From Kitasatospora phosalacinea (GTDB taxonomy: Bacteria > Actinomycetota > Actinomycetes > Streptomycetales > Streptomycetaceae): DNA of 64,000 bases. A program made the translations under genes and the position numbers. How positions within the stretch are numbered: position 1 is the first letter of the stretch; every line of letters begins with the position of its first letter. This document shows positions 1 through 8,217 of this stretch, one piece after another. The notes under the pieces were generated by a model that saw only the letters and a list, made by a program, of their open reading frames with translations, was not told the DNA's origin and made no database searches. The stretch covers positions 62,001 to 126,000 of the forward strand of contig NZ_BSSA01000013.1 of assembly GCF_030268885.1 (NCBI RefSeq). The letters run 5' to 3'.

Positions 1-1407
1 GCGAGCGAGGACCTCCAGGCCGCGGCGAGGGACCTCCAGCAGGCACTGGAGCACGCACAGAGCAACTGGGAGGGCGCGGCGGCGGACGGCTTCGCGGCGC
101 GGGCGGCAAAGATCCAGACGATGCTCAGCAGCACGGCCGACCACGCGGCCAAGACCTCGTCGGCGATGCACCTGGCGGCGAACGCCCTGCAGGCGGCCAA
201 GGCGCAGATGGACCGGATCTCGGTCCCCAGCCAGTTCGACAGCGGCGTCAAGTGGCTCAGCGACCTGGGCGACCGGTCGGACGCCCAGTTCAAGGCGGAC
301 CTCGCCAGCGGCATGAACCGCTTCGACGCCGTCAACAAGAACTACGACGAGCTCTCGGCCACCGAGATCCAGCACCAGTACGCCATCGGCACGATGGAGT
401 ACCTCGCGCCGTACTACGAAGAGGCCGCGAACCAGATGCCGCCGCCTCCCAAGGGCAGCATCGTGGACCCGCAGCCCTTCCCGCCGCCGCCGGACGACCC
501 GGGCGGCAAGGGCACCGTTCCTCCGGTGGGGAGGCTGCCGGAGATGCTGCCGCCCAAGGAGCCGCCGCAGCAGACCACGCCGCCCAAGCAGGTGTCGCCC
601 GGCCTGCCCGGGATTCCGGACCCGACCTCGCCCGGGCACCCGACGACGCCCGGGATCCCCCCGGTGTCGACGCTGCCCGCGCCCGGGCACCCGACGTCGC
701 CGACGAGTCCGGGGACGTGGATCGACGGGGTCAACCTGCCGCCTTCGGTGGGGGTGCCGATCGGGCCCGGGACCGGAGGGCCCGGCGGGGTGGGGACGTT
801 GCCGGGGGGTGGTGCCGGAGGTGGTGGCACCGGCGGCGGTGGCGGCCTCGGCGGTGGCGGGTTCCTGCCGGGGGTCGGCGGTGGCGGGTACGTGACCGGT
901 GGTGGTGGTCTCGGTGGCGGCCGGGTGTCCGGCGGCGGGCTGGCGGGGACCACGGGGGCCGGTGGCGGCCGGACGGCCGGTTCGGGTGCTGCGGGGTCGG
1001 CGGGCCGGGGGGTTGCCGGTGGGGCCGGGGCCGCGGGAGCCGGGGCTGCGGGTGCCGCGGGTGGCCGCGGGGCCGTGGGTGCCGGCGGGATGGGCGGCAT
1101 GCACGGTGGTGCCGGTGGCGGTGCGCGGGGCGGTGCCGGGGGCAAGAGCAGCGGCAGCGGCCTGGTGCGCAAGGCCGGTGGCACGATCGGCGGGGCCAAG
1201 GCGGCCGGTGCCGGTGGACGGGCGTTCACCGAGGGCGGGTCGGGCATCGGGAAGGGACGGGCCGGGCAGGCGGGCGCGTCCGGGATGCACGGCGGCTCGG
1301 GCAGCGGCGGCAGCAAGAAGAAGAACCAGGGGCACCGTCCCGACTACCTGGTCGAGGACGAGGACACCTGGCGCGGTGGCGAGGCCAACCCCGGCGTCAT
1401 CGAGTAG
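1..1407 (+). CDS. WXG-domain, Gly-rich type VII secretion substrate (5' end outside window)
   Basis: The reading frame is open from the first base, so the true start lies upstream. The first ATG inside the window (121) is not the start, because the 40 codons before it already encode a WXG100-like helix with the turn motif SNWEGAA (bases 61-81). A helical region follows, then a Pro-rich stretch (about 430-720), a long Gly/Ala-rich low-complexity segment (about 750-1300), a Lys patch, and the tail RPDYLVEDEDTW ending in NPGVIE. The tail contains YLVED, which fits the YxxxD/E signal known for T7SS substrates. The same architecture and tail occur in the gene at 26908-28422. The family is clear, but the exact role of the secreted protein is unknown. 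It is probably exported with a small WXG partner encoded upstream. Confidence 0.8.
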   Translation, partial: ASEDLQAAARDLQQALEHAQSNWEGAAADGFAARAAKIQTMLSSTADHAAKTSSAMHLAANALQAAKAQMDRISVPSQFDSGVKWLSDLGDRSDAQFKADLASGMNRFDAVNKNYDELSATEIQHQYAIGTMEYLAPYYEEAANQMPPPPKGSIVDPQPFPPPPDDPGGKGTVPPVGRLPEMLPPKEPPQQTTPPKQVSPGLPGIPDPTSPGHPTTPGIPPVSTLPAPGHPTSPTSPGTWIDGVNLPPSVGVPIGPGTGGPGGVGTLPGGGAGGGGTGGGGGLGGGGFLPGVGGGGYVTGGGGLGGGRVSGGGLAGTTGAGGGRTAGSGAAGSAGRGVAGGAGAAGAGAAGAAGGRGAVGAGGMGGMHGGAGGGARGGAGGKSSGSGLVRKAGGTIGGAKAAGAGGRAFTEGGSGIGKGRAGQAGASGMHGGSGSGGSKKKNQGHRPDYLVEDEDTWRGGEANPGVIE

Positions 1408-1543
1408 CCGGGCGTCCGGACGGGCCCGGGCGGGCGTCGACGGCGGTCCTGGGGACCGCGGTCGGCGCCCGCCGCCGTTCCCCGGCGGGGGAGGACTGCG
1501 AGAATCCCCCGGAGAATCCCCCGCGGAAAAGGAAAAGGGCAGC

Positions 1544-1592
1544 GGAATTCACCGGTCGCCCGCTCCGCGAGGAAAGGCGACCGGTGAATTCC
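1544..1592. terminator. Bidirectional hairpin terminator between WXG gene and tRNA-Cys
   Basis: A perfect 17-bp inverted repeat (1544-1560 with 1576-1592) encloses a 15-base loop. It sits 137 bases after the stop of the upstream gene and 7 bases past the 3' end of the tRNA on the other strand, so it can stop transcription from both sides. There is no U-tract, which is common for streptomycete terminators. Confidence 0.75.
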
Positions 1593-1598
1593 GGACGG

Positions 1599-1670
1599 AG
1601 ACCATGACGGGAATCGAACCCGCGTAAACCGTTTTGCAGACGGTTCCCTGAACCACTCGGGCACATGGTC
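1599..1670 (-). tRNA. tRNA-Cys(GCA)
   Basis: Read on the minus strand, the 7-bp acceptor GACCATG pairs with CATGGTC. The D-arm is CCC/GGG, the anticodon stem ACCGT/ACGGT encloses loop CTGCAAA with anticodon GCA, and the T-arm carries TTCGATT. The discriminator base is U73, a known identity element for cysteinyl-tRNA synthetase. No CCA is encoded. Confidence 0.95.
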
Positions 1671-1988
1671 GTGGAGTGGAGCGAGCCGACGGGAGTCGGC
1701 GGGCAGGCGTCAACGGGCCTGCTGCTAGGGGTGGTTGCGACTCAGGCGCAACAGCTGCAACGACAGGAACGCGCGCAGTCGGGACAGGGGGCACAGGTGC
1801 GGGGCGCCGCGTGGGCCACCGTCTTCCTGTTCATCGCCATCTCCTGTCGCGGGGTGCGGACTGCGCCGGATTCGTTCCGGTGAATTCACTATAGCGGGCG
1901 CCGCCGGGTCCGCGTCAATATTCGACCGTGAATTCTGTGTGTCGGCGCCGTGCTACCGTCGGAGGGGAGGCGGCCGTTCGCGGCGGCC
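1671..1988. other. Intergenic: tRNA-Cys upstream side and sugE leader side
   Basis: No gene is supported here. It must hold the tRNA-Cys promoter (leftward) and the promoter of the riboswitch transcript (rightward). The palindrome GTGAATTCAC lies at 1880-1889. The 11-mer CCGGTGAATTC at 1877-1887 repeats the right arm of the hairpin on the other side of the tRNA (1581-1591). Confidence 0.5.
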
Positions 1989-2028
1989 CCGGACGAGGTG
2001 CGTCGTACCCGGCACGACAAGACGGCGC
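1989..2028 (+). promoter_or_regulatory. Guanidine-III riboswitch (ykkC-III)
   Basis: The 40 bases follow the known ykkC-III/guanidine-III pattern closely: CCGGACGAGGTGCG, then CGTACCCGG, then GACAAGACGGCGC. The two halves form the expected pseudoknot. CCGG (1989-1992) pairs with CCGG (2009-2012), and GCGTCGT pairs with ACGGCGC with one T-G wobble. It ends 21 bases before the ribosome binding site GGAGGAG (2050-2056) of sugE, so guanidine binding most likely raises translation of the exporter. Assignment is from recall of the family consensus, not a covariance search. Confidence 0.93.
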
Positions 2029-2065
2029 GGTAGGTGTTTCGACTACTGCGGAGGAGTCCGTCGTC

Positions 2066-2380
2066 ATGGCCTGGGTGGTTCTGATCGTTGCCGGGGTGCT
2101 GGAGACCGTGTGGGCGGTGGCCCTGGAGGCGTCCAAGGGGTTCTCGCGGCTGGTGCCGAGCGTGGTGTTCGCGGTGGCGTTGGCGCTGTCGATGGGCGGG
2201 CTGGCGTACGCGATGCGGTCGATCCCGCTGGGGACGGGGTACGCGGTGTGGGTGGGCATCGGCGCGGTGGGCACCGCGCTGTACGGGATGGCGGCGATGG
2301 GGGACGCGGTGAGCGCCGCCCGGATCACCTGCCTGGTGCTGATCCTGTCGGGCGTGGTCGGGCTCAAGGTGCTCCACTAG
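2066..2380 (+). CDS. sugE: SMR-family guanidinium exporter (Gdx/SugE type)
   Basis: The protein has 104 residues, the usual SMR length, with four membrane helices. The membrane-embedded acidic residue E13 lies in the segment LETVWAVALE. The GTGYAVWVGIGAVGT stretch is typical of the SugE/Gdx branch and not of the EmrE multidrug branch. The ATG at 2066 follows GGAGGAG by 9 bases; longer in-frame extensions would run through the riboswitch and are rejected. Members of this branch work as dual-topology dimers that exchange guanidinium for protons. The guanidine-III riboswitch upstream makes guanidinium the likely substrate here. Confidence 0.93.
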   Translation: MAWVVLIVAGVLETVWAVALEASKGFSRLVPSVVFAVALALSMGGLAYAMRSIPLGTGYAVWVGIGAVGTALYGMAAMGDAVSAARITCLVLILSGVVGLKVLH

Positions 2381-2471
2381 GTCCGGCCGCGGGTCCTAGG
2401 GCCGGGGGCGGAGGCCGGGTTCCGCCTGCAGGTCAGGATCGAAATGCGGATGTGGCACTTACCATGGCTCG

Positions 2472-3938
2472 GTGACCAGCACTTCCCCGGCCGAAACGGC
2501 GGCACCCGCGCACCCCCTCCCCGACGGCACCGGCAGCGACGACGGCACCGGCGGGGTGCTCAGCGGCCCCTGGCGGGCGCTGACCCTGGGCATCGTGTCG
2601 GTGGTGCTGCTGCTGGCCTTCGAGGCGACGGCGGTGAACACCGCGATGCCGACGGCCGCCCAGCAGCTCGACGGGATCGGCCTGTACGCCTTCGCGTTCT
2701 CCGGGTACTTCACCACCACGCTGCTGGCGATGGTGGTCTCCGGGCAGTGGTGCGACCGCAGCGGCCCGCTCGCCCCGCTGTTCAGCGGCATCGCGGTGTT
2801 CGCGGCGGGCCTGGTGACGGCCGGCACGGCGGTGAACATGTGGATGTTCGTCGCGGGCCGGGCGGTGCAGGGCCTGGGCGGCGGCCTGGTGATCGTCGCG
2901 CTGTACGTGGTGGTCGGCCGGGCGTTCCCGGAGCGGTTGCGGCCCTCGGTGTTCGCGGCGTTCTCGGCGGCCTGGGTGCTGCCCTCGATCCTCGGCCCGG
3001 TGATCTCCGGCGCGGTCACCCAGCACCTCGGCTGGCGCTGGGTGTTCCTCGCGGTGCCGGTGCTGGTGCTGCTGCCGCTCGCGGTGATGGGCCCGGCGCT
3101 GCGCCGCTCGGAGCGGTCCCAGGCGTCGCTGCGGGCCGGCGCGTACGACTGGCGGCGCACCCGGGACGCGGCGATGGTCGCGCTCGGTGCCGCGCTGCTG
3201 CAGTACGCGGGCCAGCGGCTGGACGGCTGGGCGCTGCTGCCTGCGGCGGCGGGGGCGGCGCTGCTGGGCCCGGCGGCGCTGCGGCTGCTGCCGCGCGGCA
3301 CGCTGCGGGCGGCGCGCGGGCTGCCGACGGTGATCCTGCTGCGCGGGGTCGCGGCGGGCGCGTTCTTCGCGTCCGAGCTGTTCATCCCGCTGATGATGCA
3401 GACCCAGCGCGGGCTGTCGGTGACGATGGCGGGCCTGACGCTGGCGCCGGGCGGGCTGTCCTGGGCGTTCGGCTCCTGGTTGCAGGGGCGGCCGGGCGCG
3501 GAGCGGCACCGCGGGGCGCTGATCCGGATCGGGTTCGTGTCGACGGCGGTGGCGGTCGGCGGGGCGGCGCTGGTGCTGTTCCCGGCGGTGCCGGTGTGGG
3601 TGACGGCGGTGTTCTGGGGGGTCGGCGGCGCCGGGATGGGCCTGGCGATCGCCAGCATCAGCGTGCTGATGATGAAGCTGTCCAAGCCGGAGGAGACCGG
3701 CGGGAACTCGGCGGCCCTGCAGCTCAGCGACGCCCTGGGCAACGTGCTGCTGACCGGCCTGGCGGGCGTCCTGTTCGCGGCCCTGGGCGGCGGTGCGGTC
3801 GGCGCGGCGGCCCACGGCGCGGACGGCGGGGCGGCCCTCCCGGCGGGGGCGTTCGCCGCGGTGTTCCTGACCATGCCGGTGGTCGCGCTGGTCGGCGCGG
3901 TGCTGTCGGGCCGGGCGACGGCGAAGGCCGGAGCCTGA
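2472..3938 (+). CDS. MFS transporter, DHA2-like
   Basis: This 488-residue membrane protein starts at GTG 2472. After a hydrophilic N-tail of about 45 residues come hydrophobic helices. The loop GQWCDRSGPLAPL fits MFS motif A, and a motif C-like segment (WVLPSILGPVISG) marks an antiporter of drug/H+ type. The FEATAVNTAMPTAA segment of helix 1 resembles EmrB/QacA-type exporters. It should expel a small hydrophobic compound, but the substrate cannot be read from sequence. It stands alone, 91 bases after sugE, with its own terminator hairpin at the stop codon. Confidence 0.85.
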   Translation: MTSTSPAETAAPAHPLPDGTGSDDGTGGVLSGPWRALTLGIVSVVLLLAFEATAVNTAMPTAAQQLDGIGLYAFAFSGYFTTTLLAMVVSGQWCDRSGPLAPLFSGIAVFAAGLVTAGTAVNMWMFVAGRAVQGLGGGLVIVALYVVVGRAFPERLRPSVFAAFSAAWVLPSILGPVISGAVTQHLGWRWVFLAVPVLVLLPLAVMGPALRRSERSQASLRAGAYDWRRTRDAAMVALGAALLQYAGQRLDGWALLPAAAGAALLGPAALRLLPRGTLRAARGLPTVILLRGVAAGAFFASELFIPLMMQTQRGLSVTMAGLTLAPGGLSWAFGSWLQGRPGAERHRGALIRIGFVSTAVAVGGAALVLFPAVPVWVTAVFWGVGGAGMGLAIASISVLMMKLSKPEETGGNSAALQLSDALGNVLLTGLAGVLFAALGGGAVGAAAHGADGGAALPAGAFAAVFLTMPVVALVGAVLSGRATAKAGA

Positions 3939-3953
3939 CGAGCGGCTCCGGCC
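3926..3953. terminator. Hairpin at the MFS stop codon
   Basis: A perfect 10-bp inverted repeat, GGCCGGAGCC (3926-3935) with GGCTCCGGCC (3944-3953), places the TGA stop in its 8-base loop. It lies between two convergent genes and can serve both. Confidence 0.6.
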
Positions 3954-3984
3954 TCGCACGAGGGGGACGGGAGGGGAGGCTGGG

Positions 3985-5289
3985 CTACTTGCCGCCCGCG
4001 ACCGCCGGGACGGACGGGGACGCCGCCCCGCCCGCCGGGCTGCCGCCGGTGCCGCCGAGGTAGGCGTTCCAGCCGCCCGCCGGGGCCTGGCCGGGGGCGA
4101 GCGCCTGGAGCTTCTTGAGGACCGCCGGGTCCTGCGCCTCCAGCCACTCGACGAGCTGCCGGAAGGAGACCATCCGGACCTCGGGCTTGTCGGCGATCTG
4201 CTTGATGGTCTCCTCGACGGCGTTCATGTAGATGCCGCCGTTCCACTGCTCGAAGTGGTTGCCGATGATGAACGGCGCCCGGTTGGTGGTGTAGGCGCGC
4301 TCGAACCCGGCCAGGTACGCGTCGCGGGCCTGGTTCTGCCAGAACGCCTGCTTGCCCGGGTCGCCCTTGGTGTTGTCGCCGGACTGGTTGTACATGATGT
4401 TGTAGTCCATCGAGAGCACCTGGAAGCTGTGCCCGGGGAACGGGATGGACTGCAGCGGCATGTCCCACAGCGCGCCGCCGGCGAACTTCTGCGGCCACAC
4501 CTGCAGCCCGCCGGGGCCCGAGCTGTCGTACTTCCAGCCGCGCTTGACGGCGGTGGGCAGCAGACCGCGCTGGCCCTCCAGGCAGGGGGTGCGGCCGCCA
4601 ATGAGCTCCTTGCGGTAGTCGAAGGGGAGCGCGGGCAGCTCGGTGTTGCCGGTGTTGGTGCGCCAGTTCATGACGAAGTCCATGGCCTGCTGGATCTCGC
4701 TGTCCCAGTCCTCGGGCGACCACCGTCCGCCGCCGTTGGCGCCGCAGAAGTGGCCGTTGAAGTGGGTGCCGATCTCGTGGCCCTCCAGCCAGGCGGCGCT
4801 GACCTGCTCGATGGTGGCGCGGATGTGCTGGTCGCTGAGGTAGCCGATGTCCGAGGCGCCGACCGGGTGCTGCGGCGGGTGGTAGAGCGACTTCTTCGAC
4901 TCGGGCAGGGTGTAGATGCCGCTGAGGAAGAAGGTCATGGTGGCGTCGTGGTCCTTGGCGAGCTTGCGGAACCGGCTGAACAGCTGGTTGTCGAGCTCGC
5001 CCGCGCCGTCCCAGGAGAAGACCACGAACTGCGGCGGCCGCTGACCGGCCTCCAGCGGGACGGCCTGGGGCTGGTTGGGCTGCGGGCCGGTGTCGGAGGT
5101 GGAGCCGTCGCCGATCAGGGTGGCGGGCGGCTTGGGGACGGCGCTGGGGCTGCCGTTCGCGGCGAGGCCGTCGGCCTGCGCGGGCGGGGCGGCGCCCCCG
5201 CTCCCGGAGGTGCTCGCGCAGCCCGCGGCGAGGGTGGCGGCGGTCGCCGCACCGGCGGCCAGCAGGGTCCGGCGGGAGAGGGCGTCCAT
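3985..5289 (-). CDS. Tat-exported lipoprotein with polysaccharide deacetylase-like fold
   Basis: The 434-residue protein begins with a twin-arginine signal (LSRRTLLAAGAATAA) followed by a lipobox ending at Cys24, so it should be a Tat-exported lipoprotein. A linker rich in Ala, Pro, Ser and Gly follows. The core has features of the NodB/polysaccharide deacetylase barrel: FVVFSWDGAG near residue 90 (the D of the metal site) and HEIGTHFNGHF near residue 170 (the two-His region). Later conserved-looking parts (IIGNHFEQWNGG) are not standard NodB motifs. It may deacetylate a cell-wall or extracellular glycan, or be an inactive relative. ATG 5289 is supported by the signal peptide. Confidence 0.75.
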   Translation of the reverse strand: MDALSRRTLLAAGAATAATLAAGCASTSGSGGAAPPAQADGLAANGSPSAVPKPPATLIGDGSTSDTGPQPNQPQAVPLEAGQRPPQFVVFSWDGAGELDNQLFSRFRKLAKDHDATMTFFLSGIYTLPESKKSLYHPPQHPVGASDIGYLSDQHIRATIEQVSAAWLEGHEIGTHFNGHFCGANGGGRWSPEDWDSEIQQAMDFVMNWRTNTGNTELPALPFDYRKELIGGRTPCLEGQRGLLPTAVKRGWKYDSSGPGGLQVWPQKFAGGALWDMPLQSIPFPGHSFQVLSMDYNIMYNQSGDNTKGDPGKQAFWQNQARDAYLAGFERAYTTNRAPFIIGNHFEQWNGGIYMNAVEETIKQIADKPEVRMVSFRQLVEWLEAQDPAVLKKLQALAPGQAPAGGWNAYLGGTGGSPAGGAASPSVPAVAGGK

Positions 5290-5573
5290 GTCTCACATCC
5301 GTTCACCAGGGAGTCAGGGGAAGTCACCGGCCGGATGAACCGTCCATCGGATGGAATGGAGAGATGCGTCGTCCGGGGAGTCGGCCTCAGCATGGCACGC
5401 GTCCGCCCGCCGCGCCGGTAAGCACGGCCCGGGTACGGATGACCGGGGGACGCCACGCCGGAGCGCTCACCTGTTCGGAGCACCGGACCGGAGCGGCGGC
5501 ACCGCCGGGGAGTTGACTTGACGTCAGATGGCACGGCACGCCCGCCCCGCCGACATGGAGGTCGCACCCGCCG

Positions 5574-8180
5574 ATGTGGCAGCCGCTGATCGACGCCTAC
5601 CGGGACCGGATCGTCGACACCGGGCGGGAGCCGCTGTTCCTGCTGCTGCTCGGCCTGGTGCTGGCGTTCCTGTTCATCCGGCTCAGCACCCGGATGATCC
5701 GCGCCCGGGTCCGCTGGTGGCCCGGCAACGTGACCCCGGGCGGGCTGCACATCCACCACGTGGTGTTCGGCCAGGCCCTGCTGCTGCTGTGCGGGGTGGC
5801 CGGGTTCGCGCTGCGCGGGGACGGCGGCGCCTGGTGGAACCTGCTGGGCTTCGGGTTCGGCGTCGGCGCGGGCCTGGTGCTGGACGAGTTCGCGCTGGTC
5901 CTGCACCTCGAGGACGTCTACTGGTCCACCCAGGGCCGCGCCTCGGTGGACGCCGTGGTGTTCGCCGTCGCCGTGATCGGGCTGCTGCTGATCGGCGAGC
6001 TCCCGCTCGGCGGCTTCGTCCGGAACCCGGACGGGCCGACCCTGGCCGGGGCGGCCGTGCTGCTGGCGCTGGTCGTGGTCAGCCTGCTCAAGGGCAAGAC
6101 CTGGACGGGGCTGCTGGGCATCATGCTCTGGCCGCTCGCCCTGGTCGGCGCCGTCCGCCTGGCCCGCCCGGCCAGCCCGTGGGCCCGCTGGCGCTACCGC
6201 GCCCGCCCCCGCCGGCTGGCCCGCGCCGAGCGCCGCGAGGAGCGGTTCCACCGCCGCCTGGTCGCGGCCAAGACCGCCGCGTACGACCTGGTGGCCGGCA
6301 CCCCCGACGCCGACCCCGAGCCCGAGCCCGCTCCCGCCGTCCCCGCCGCGCCCGTCGAGCCGCTGCCCGAGCCGCTGCCCGAGCCGTCGCCCGAGCGGCC
6401 GCCCGCGCCCTGGCGGCTGCGCTGCGCGGCGCTCGCGCAGTGGTACCTGCGGATCGCCACCCTGCTGAACCTGCTCGGCGCGGTGGTCGCCCCGTTCCGG
6501 GCCCAGGTCGAACGCGCCGACCGGGGCGAGTACTTCACCCCGGTGCTGGTCACCTCCGGCTTCACCACCGCGCTGCTGACCGGGTTGCTCGCCGTCATGC
6601 TGCGCCGCCGCAAGCGGGCCGCCTGGATCGCCGCGCTGGCGCTCACCGGGCTGCACGCCGTCGGCTACGCCCTGGCGCTGGCCTTCCCCGAGTACCGCGC
6701 GCACCCGTTCAACTGGGTCTCGGCCGCCCTGACCCTGGCGCTGCTGCTGGCCCTGCTGGCCGCCCGCCCGGTGTTCCGGGTCCGCGGCGGGCGCGGCAAC
6801 CTGCCGCTGGCCGCGGCCGTGCTGCTGCTCGGCGGGGCGCTGCTGACCGGCGCCGGGGCCCTCGCCGTCCGGCACACCGGCGGGGCGCCCGGCTGGGGCG
6901 AGGCCGCCCGGTACGCGGTGCTGCGGCTGGTCACCGTCTCCGGCACGGTCGAGGTCGACGGCGTGGACGTGCCGGGCTGGCTCGACCTCGGCCTCAACCT
7001 GCTCGGCACCGCCCTGCTGCTGCTCGTCCTGCGGATCCTGCTGCGCTCCCCGCGCGGCACCGACCGGCAGGGCCCCGAGGACGAACGGGCGCTGCGCGCC
7101 CTGCTGGCGCGGCACGGCGGCCGCGACTCGCTGGGCTACTTCGCGCTGCGCCGCGACAAGTCGGTGTGCTTCTCGCCCAGCCGCAAGGCCGCCGTCGCCT
7201 ACCGGGTGGTCAACGGCGTGGCGCTGGCCTCCGGCGACCCGGTCGGCGACCCGGAGGCCTGGCCGCAGGCGATCGAGGAGTGGCACCGGCTGGCCCGCGC
7301 GCACGCCTGGGTCCCCGCCGTCACCGGCGCCGGGGAGCGCGGCGGCACGGCGTACGCCCGGACGGCCGGGCTGCGTGCGCTGCACCTGGGCGACGAGGCG
7401 GTGGTCGACGCGGCGGGCTTCACCCTGGAGGGCCGGGAGTCGCGCGGCCTGCGGCAGACCTGCCGCCGGGTGGAGCGGGCGGGCTACACGGTGCTGCTGC
7501 GCCGCCACCGCGACGTCCCGCCCGGGGAGTTCGCCGATCTGGTCCGGCTGGCCGACGCCTGGCGGCACGGCCGCACCGAGCGCGGCTTCTCGATGGCGCT
7601 GGGCCGGCTCGGCGACCCGGCGGACGGCGACTGCCTGCTCGCCGAGTGCCGCGACGGGGCCGGGCGGACGGCCGCCCTGCTGTCCTTCGTCCCGTGGGGC
7701 GCGGACGGCCTGTCGCTCGACCTGGTGCGCCGGGACCGGGAGTCCGACAACGGGCTGGTCGAGTACGCCGTGGCCGCGGTGCTCGGCCGGGCCGCCGAGT
7801 TCGGGGCGGTGCGGGTCTCGCTGAACTTCGCGATGTTCCGCGCCGCCTTCGAGCCGCGGCTGGGCGCCGGGCCGGTGCTGCGGCTGTGGCGCGGGGTGCT
7901 GCGGTCCCTGTCCCGCTGGTGGCGGCTGGAGGCGCGGTACCGGGCGAACGCCCGCTACCGGCCGGGGTGGGAGCCGCGCTACGTGCTGTACGAGAGGGCG
8001 TCCGAGCTGCCCGCGATCGGGCTGGCCACCGCGCTGGCGGAGGGCTTCCTGGCCCGGCCCCGGCTGCGCCGCGGCGGCCGCGCTGCGGACGGCCCGCCCC
8101 CCGGCGCGTCGCTCGGCGCGTCACCCGGCGCGTCACCCGGACAGAACGCACGGGGTGCTGCGGCCCCGGGCGGCGGGTGA
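5574..8180 (+). CDS. MprF/LysX-like DUF2156 protein fused to an N-terminal HIHH membrane domain
   Basis: The protein has 868 residues. Residues 1 to about 215 form a membrane domain with the motif LHIHHVVFG and the segment VLDEFALVLHLEDVYW, a domain I know mainly as a stand-alone streptomycete membrane protein. A Pro/Glu-rich linker (about 240-280) leads to a second set of about six helices (290-500). The C-terminus (about 505-830) is a DUF2156/phosphatidylglycerol lysyltransferase-like GNAT domain (SLGYFALRRDKSVCFSP, VAYRVVNGVALASGDPVGD). It lacks the lysyl-tRNA synthetase domain found in LysX. It may transfer an aminoacyl group to a lipid and so alter surface charge, but this is inference from the fold. 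The last 30 residues are a GASPGASP repeat. Confidence 0.8.
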   Translation: MWQPLIDAYRDRIVDTGREPLFLLLLGLVLAFLFIRLSTRMIRARVRWWPGNVTPGGLHIHHVVFGQALLLLCGVAGFALRGDGGAWWNLLGFGFGVGAGLVLDEFALVLHLEDVYWSTQGRASVDAVVFAVAVIGLLLIGELPLGGFVRNPDGPTLAGAAVLLALVVVSLLKGKTWTGLLGIMLWPLALVGAVRLARPASPWARWRYRARPRRLARAERREERFHRRLVAAKTAAYDLVAGTPDADPEPEPAPAVPAAPVEPLPEPLPEPSPERPPAPWRLRCAALAQWYLRIATLLNLLGAVVAPFRAQVERADRGEYFTPVLVTSGFTTALLTGLLAVMLRRRKRAAWIAALALTGLHAVGYALALAFPEYRAHPFNWVSAALTLALLLALLAARPVFRVRGGRGNLPLAAAVLLLGGALLTGAGALAVRHTGGAPGWGEAARYAVLRLVTVSGTVEVDGVDVPGWLDLGLNLLGTALLLLVLRILLRSPRGTDRQGPEDERALRALLARHGGRDSLGYFALRRDKSVCFSPSRKAAVAYRVVNGVALASGDPVGDPEAWPQAIEEWHRLARAHAWVPAVTGAGERGGTAYARTAGLRALHLGDEAVVDAAGFTLEGRESRGLRQTCRRVERAGYTVLLRRHRDVPPGEFADLVRLADAWRHGRTERGFSMALGRLGDPADGDCLLAECRDGAGRTAALLSFVPWGADGLSLDLVRRDRESDNGLVEYAVAAVLGRAAEFGAVRVSLNFAMFRAAFEPRLGAGPVLRLWRGVLRSLSRWWRLEARYRANARYRPGWEPRYVLYERASELPAIGLATALAEGFLARPRLRRGGRAADGPPPGASLGASPGASPGQNARGAAAPGGG

Positions 8181-8217
8181 ACTGGGCGGGTCGTGGTGTC
8201 GGCGGGCGGAGGGCGCG

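Noticed and set aside
414..1316. Long Pro-rich reading frame on the minus strand
   Set aside because: It mirrors the Gly-rich segment of the real gene (Gly codons read as Pro on the other strand) and has no family features.
2459..5296. 945-codon open frame on the minus strand
   Set aside because: It crosses two real genes with clear domains; high-GC DNA leaves long open frames in the wrong phase. The product is Arg/Ala/Pro-rich without any motif.
5115..7568. 817-codon open frame on the minus strand across the MprF-like gene
   Set aside because: The composition is Gln/Arg/Gly/Pro low complexity and the frame is antisense to a gene with membrane helices and conserved motifs.
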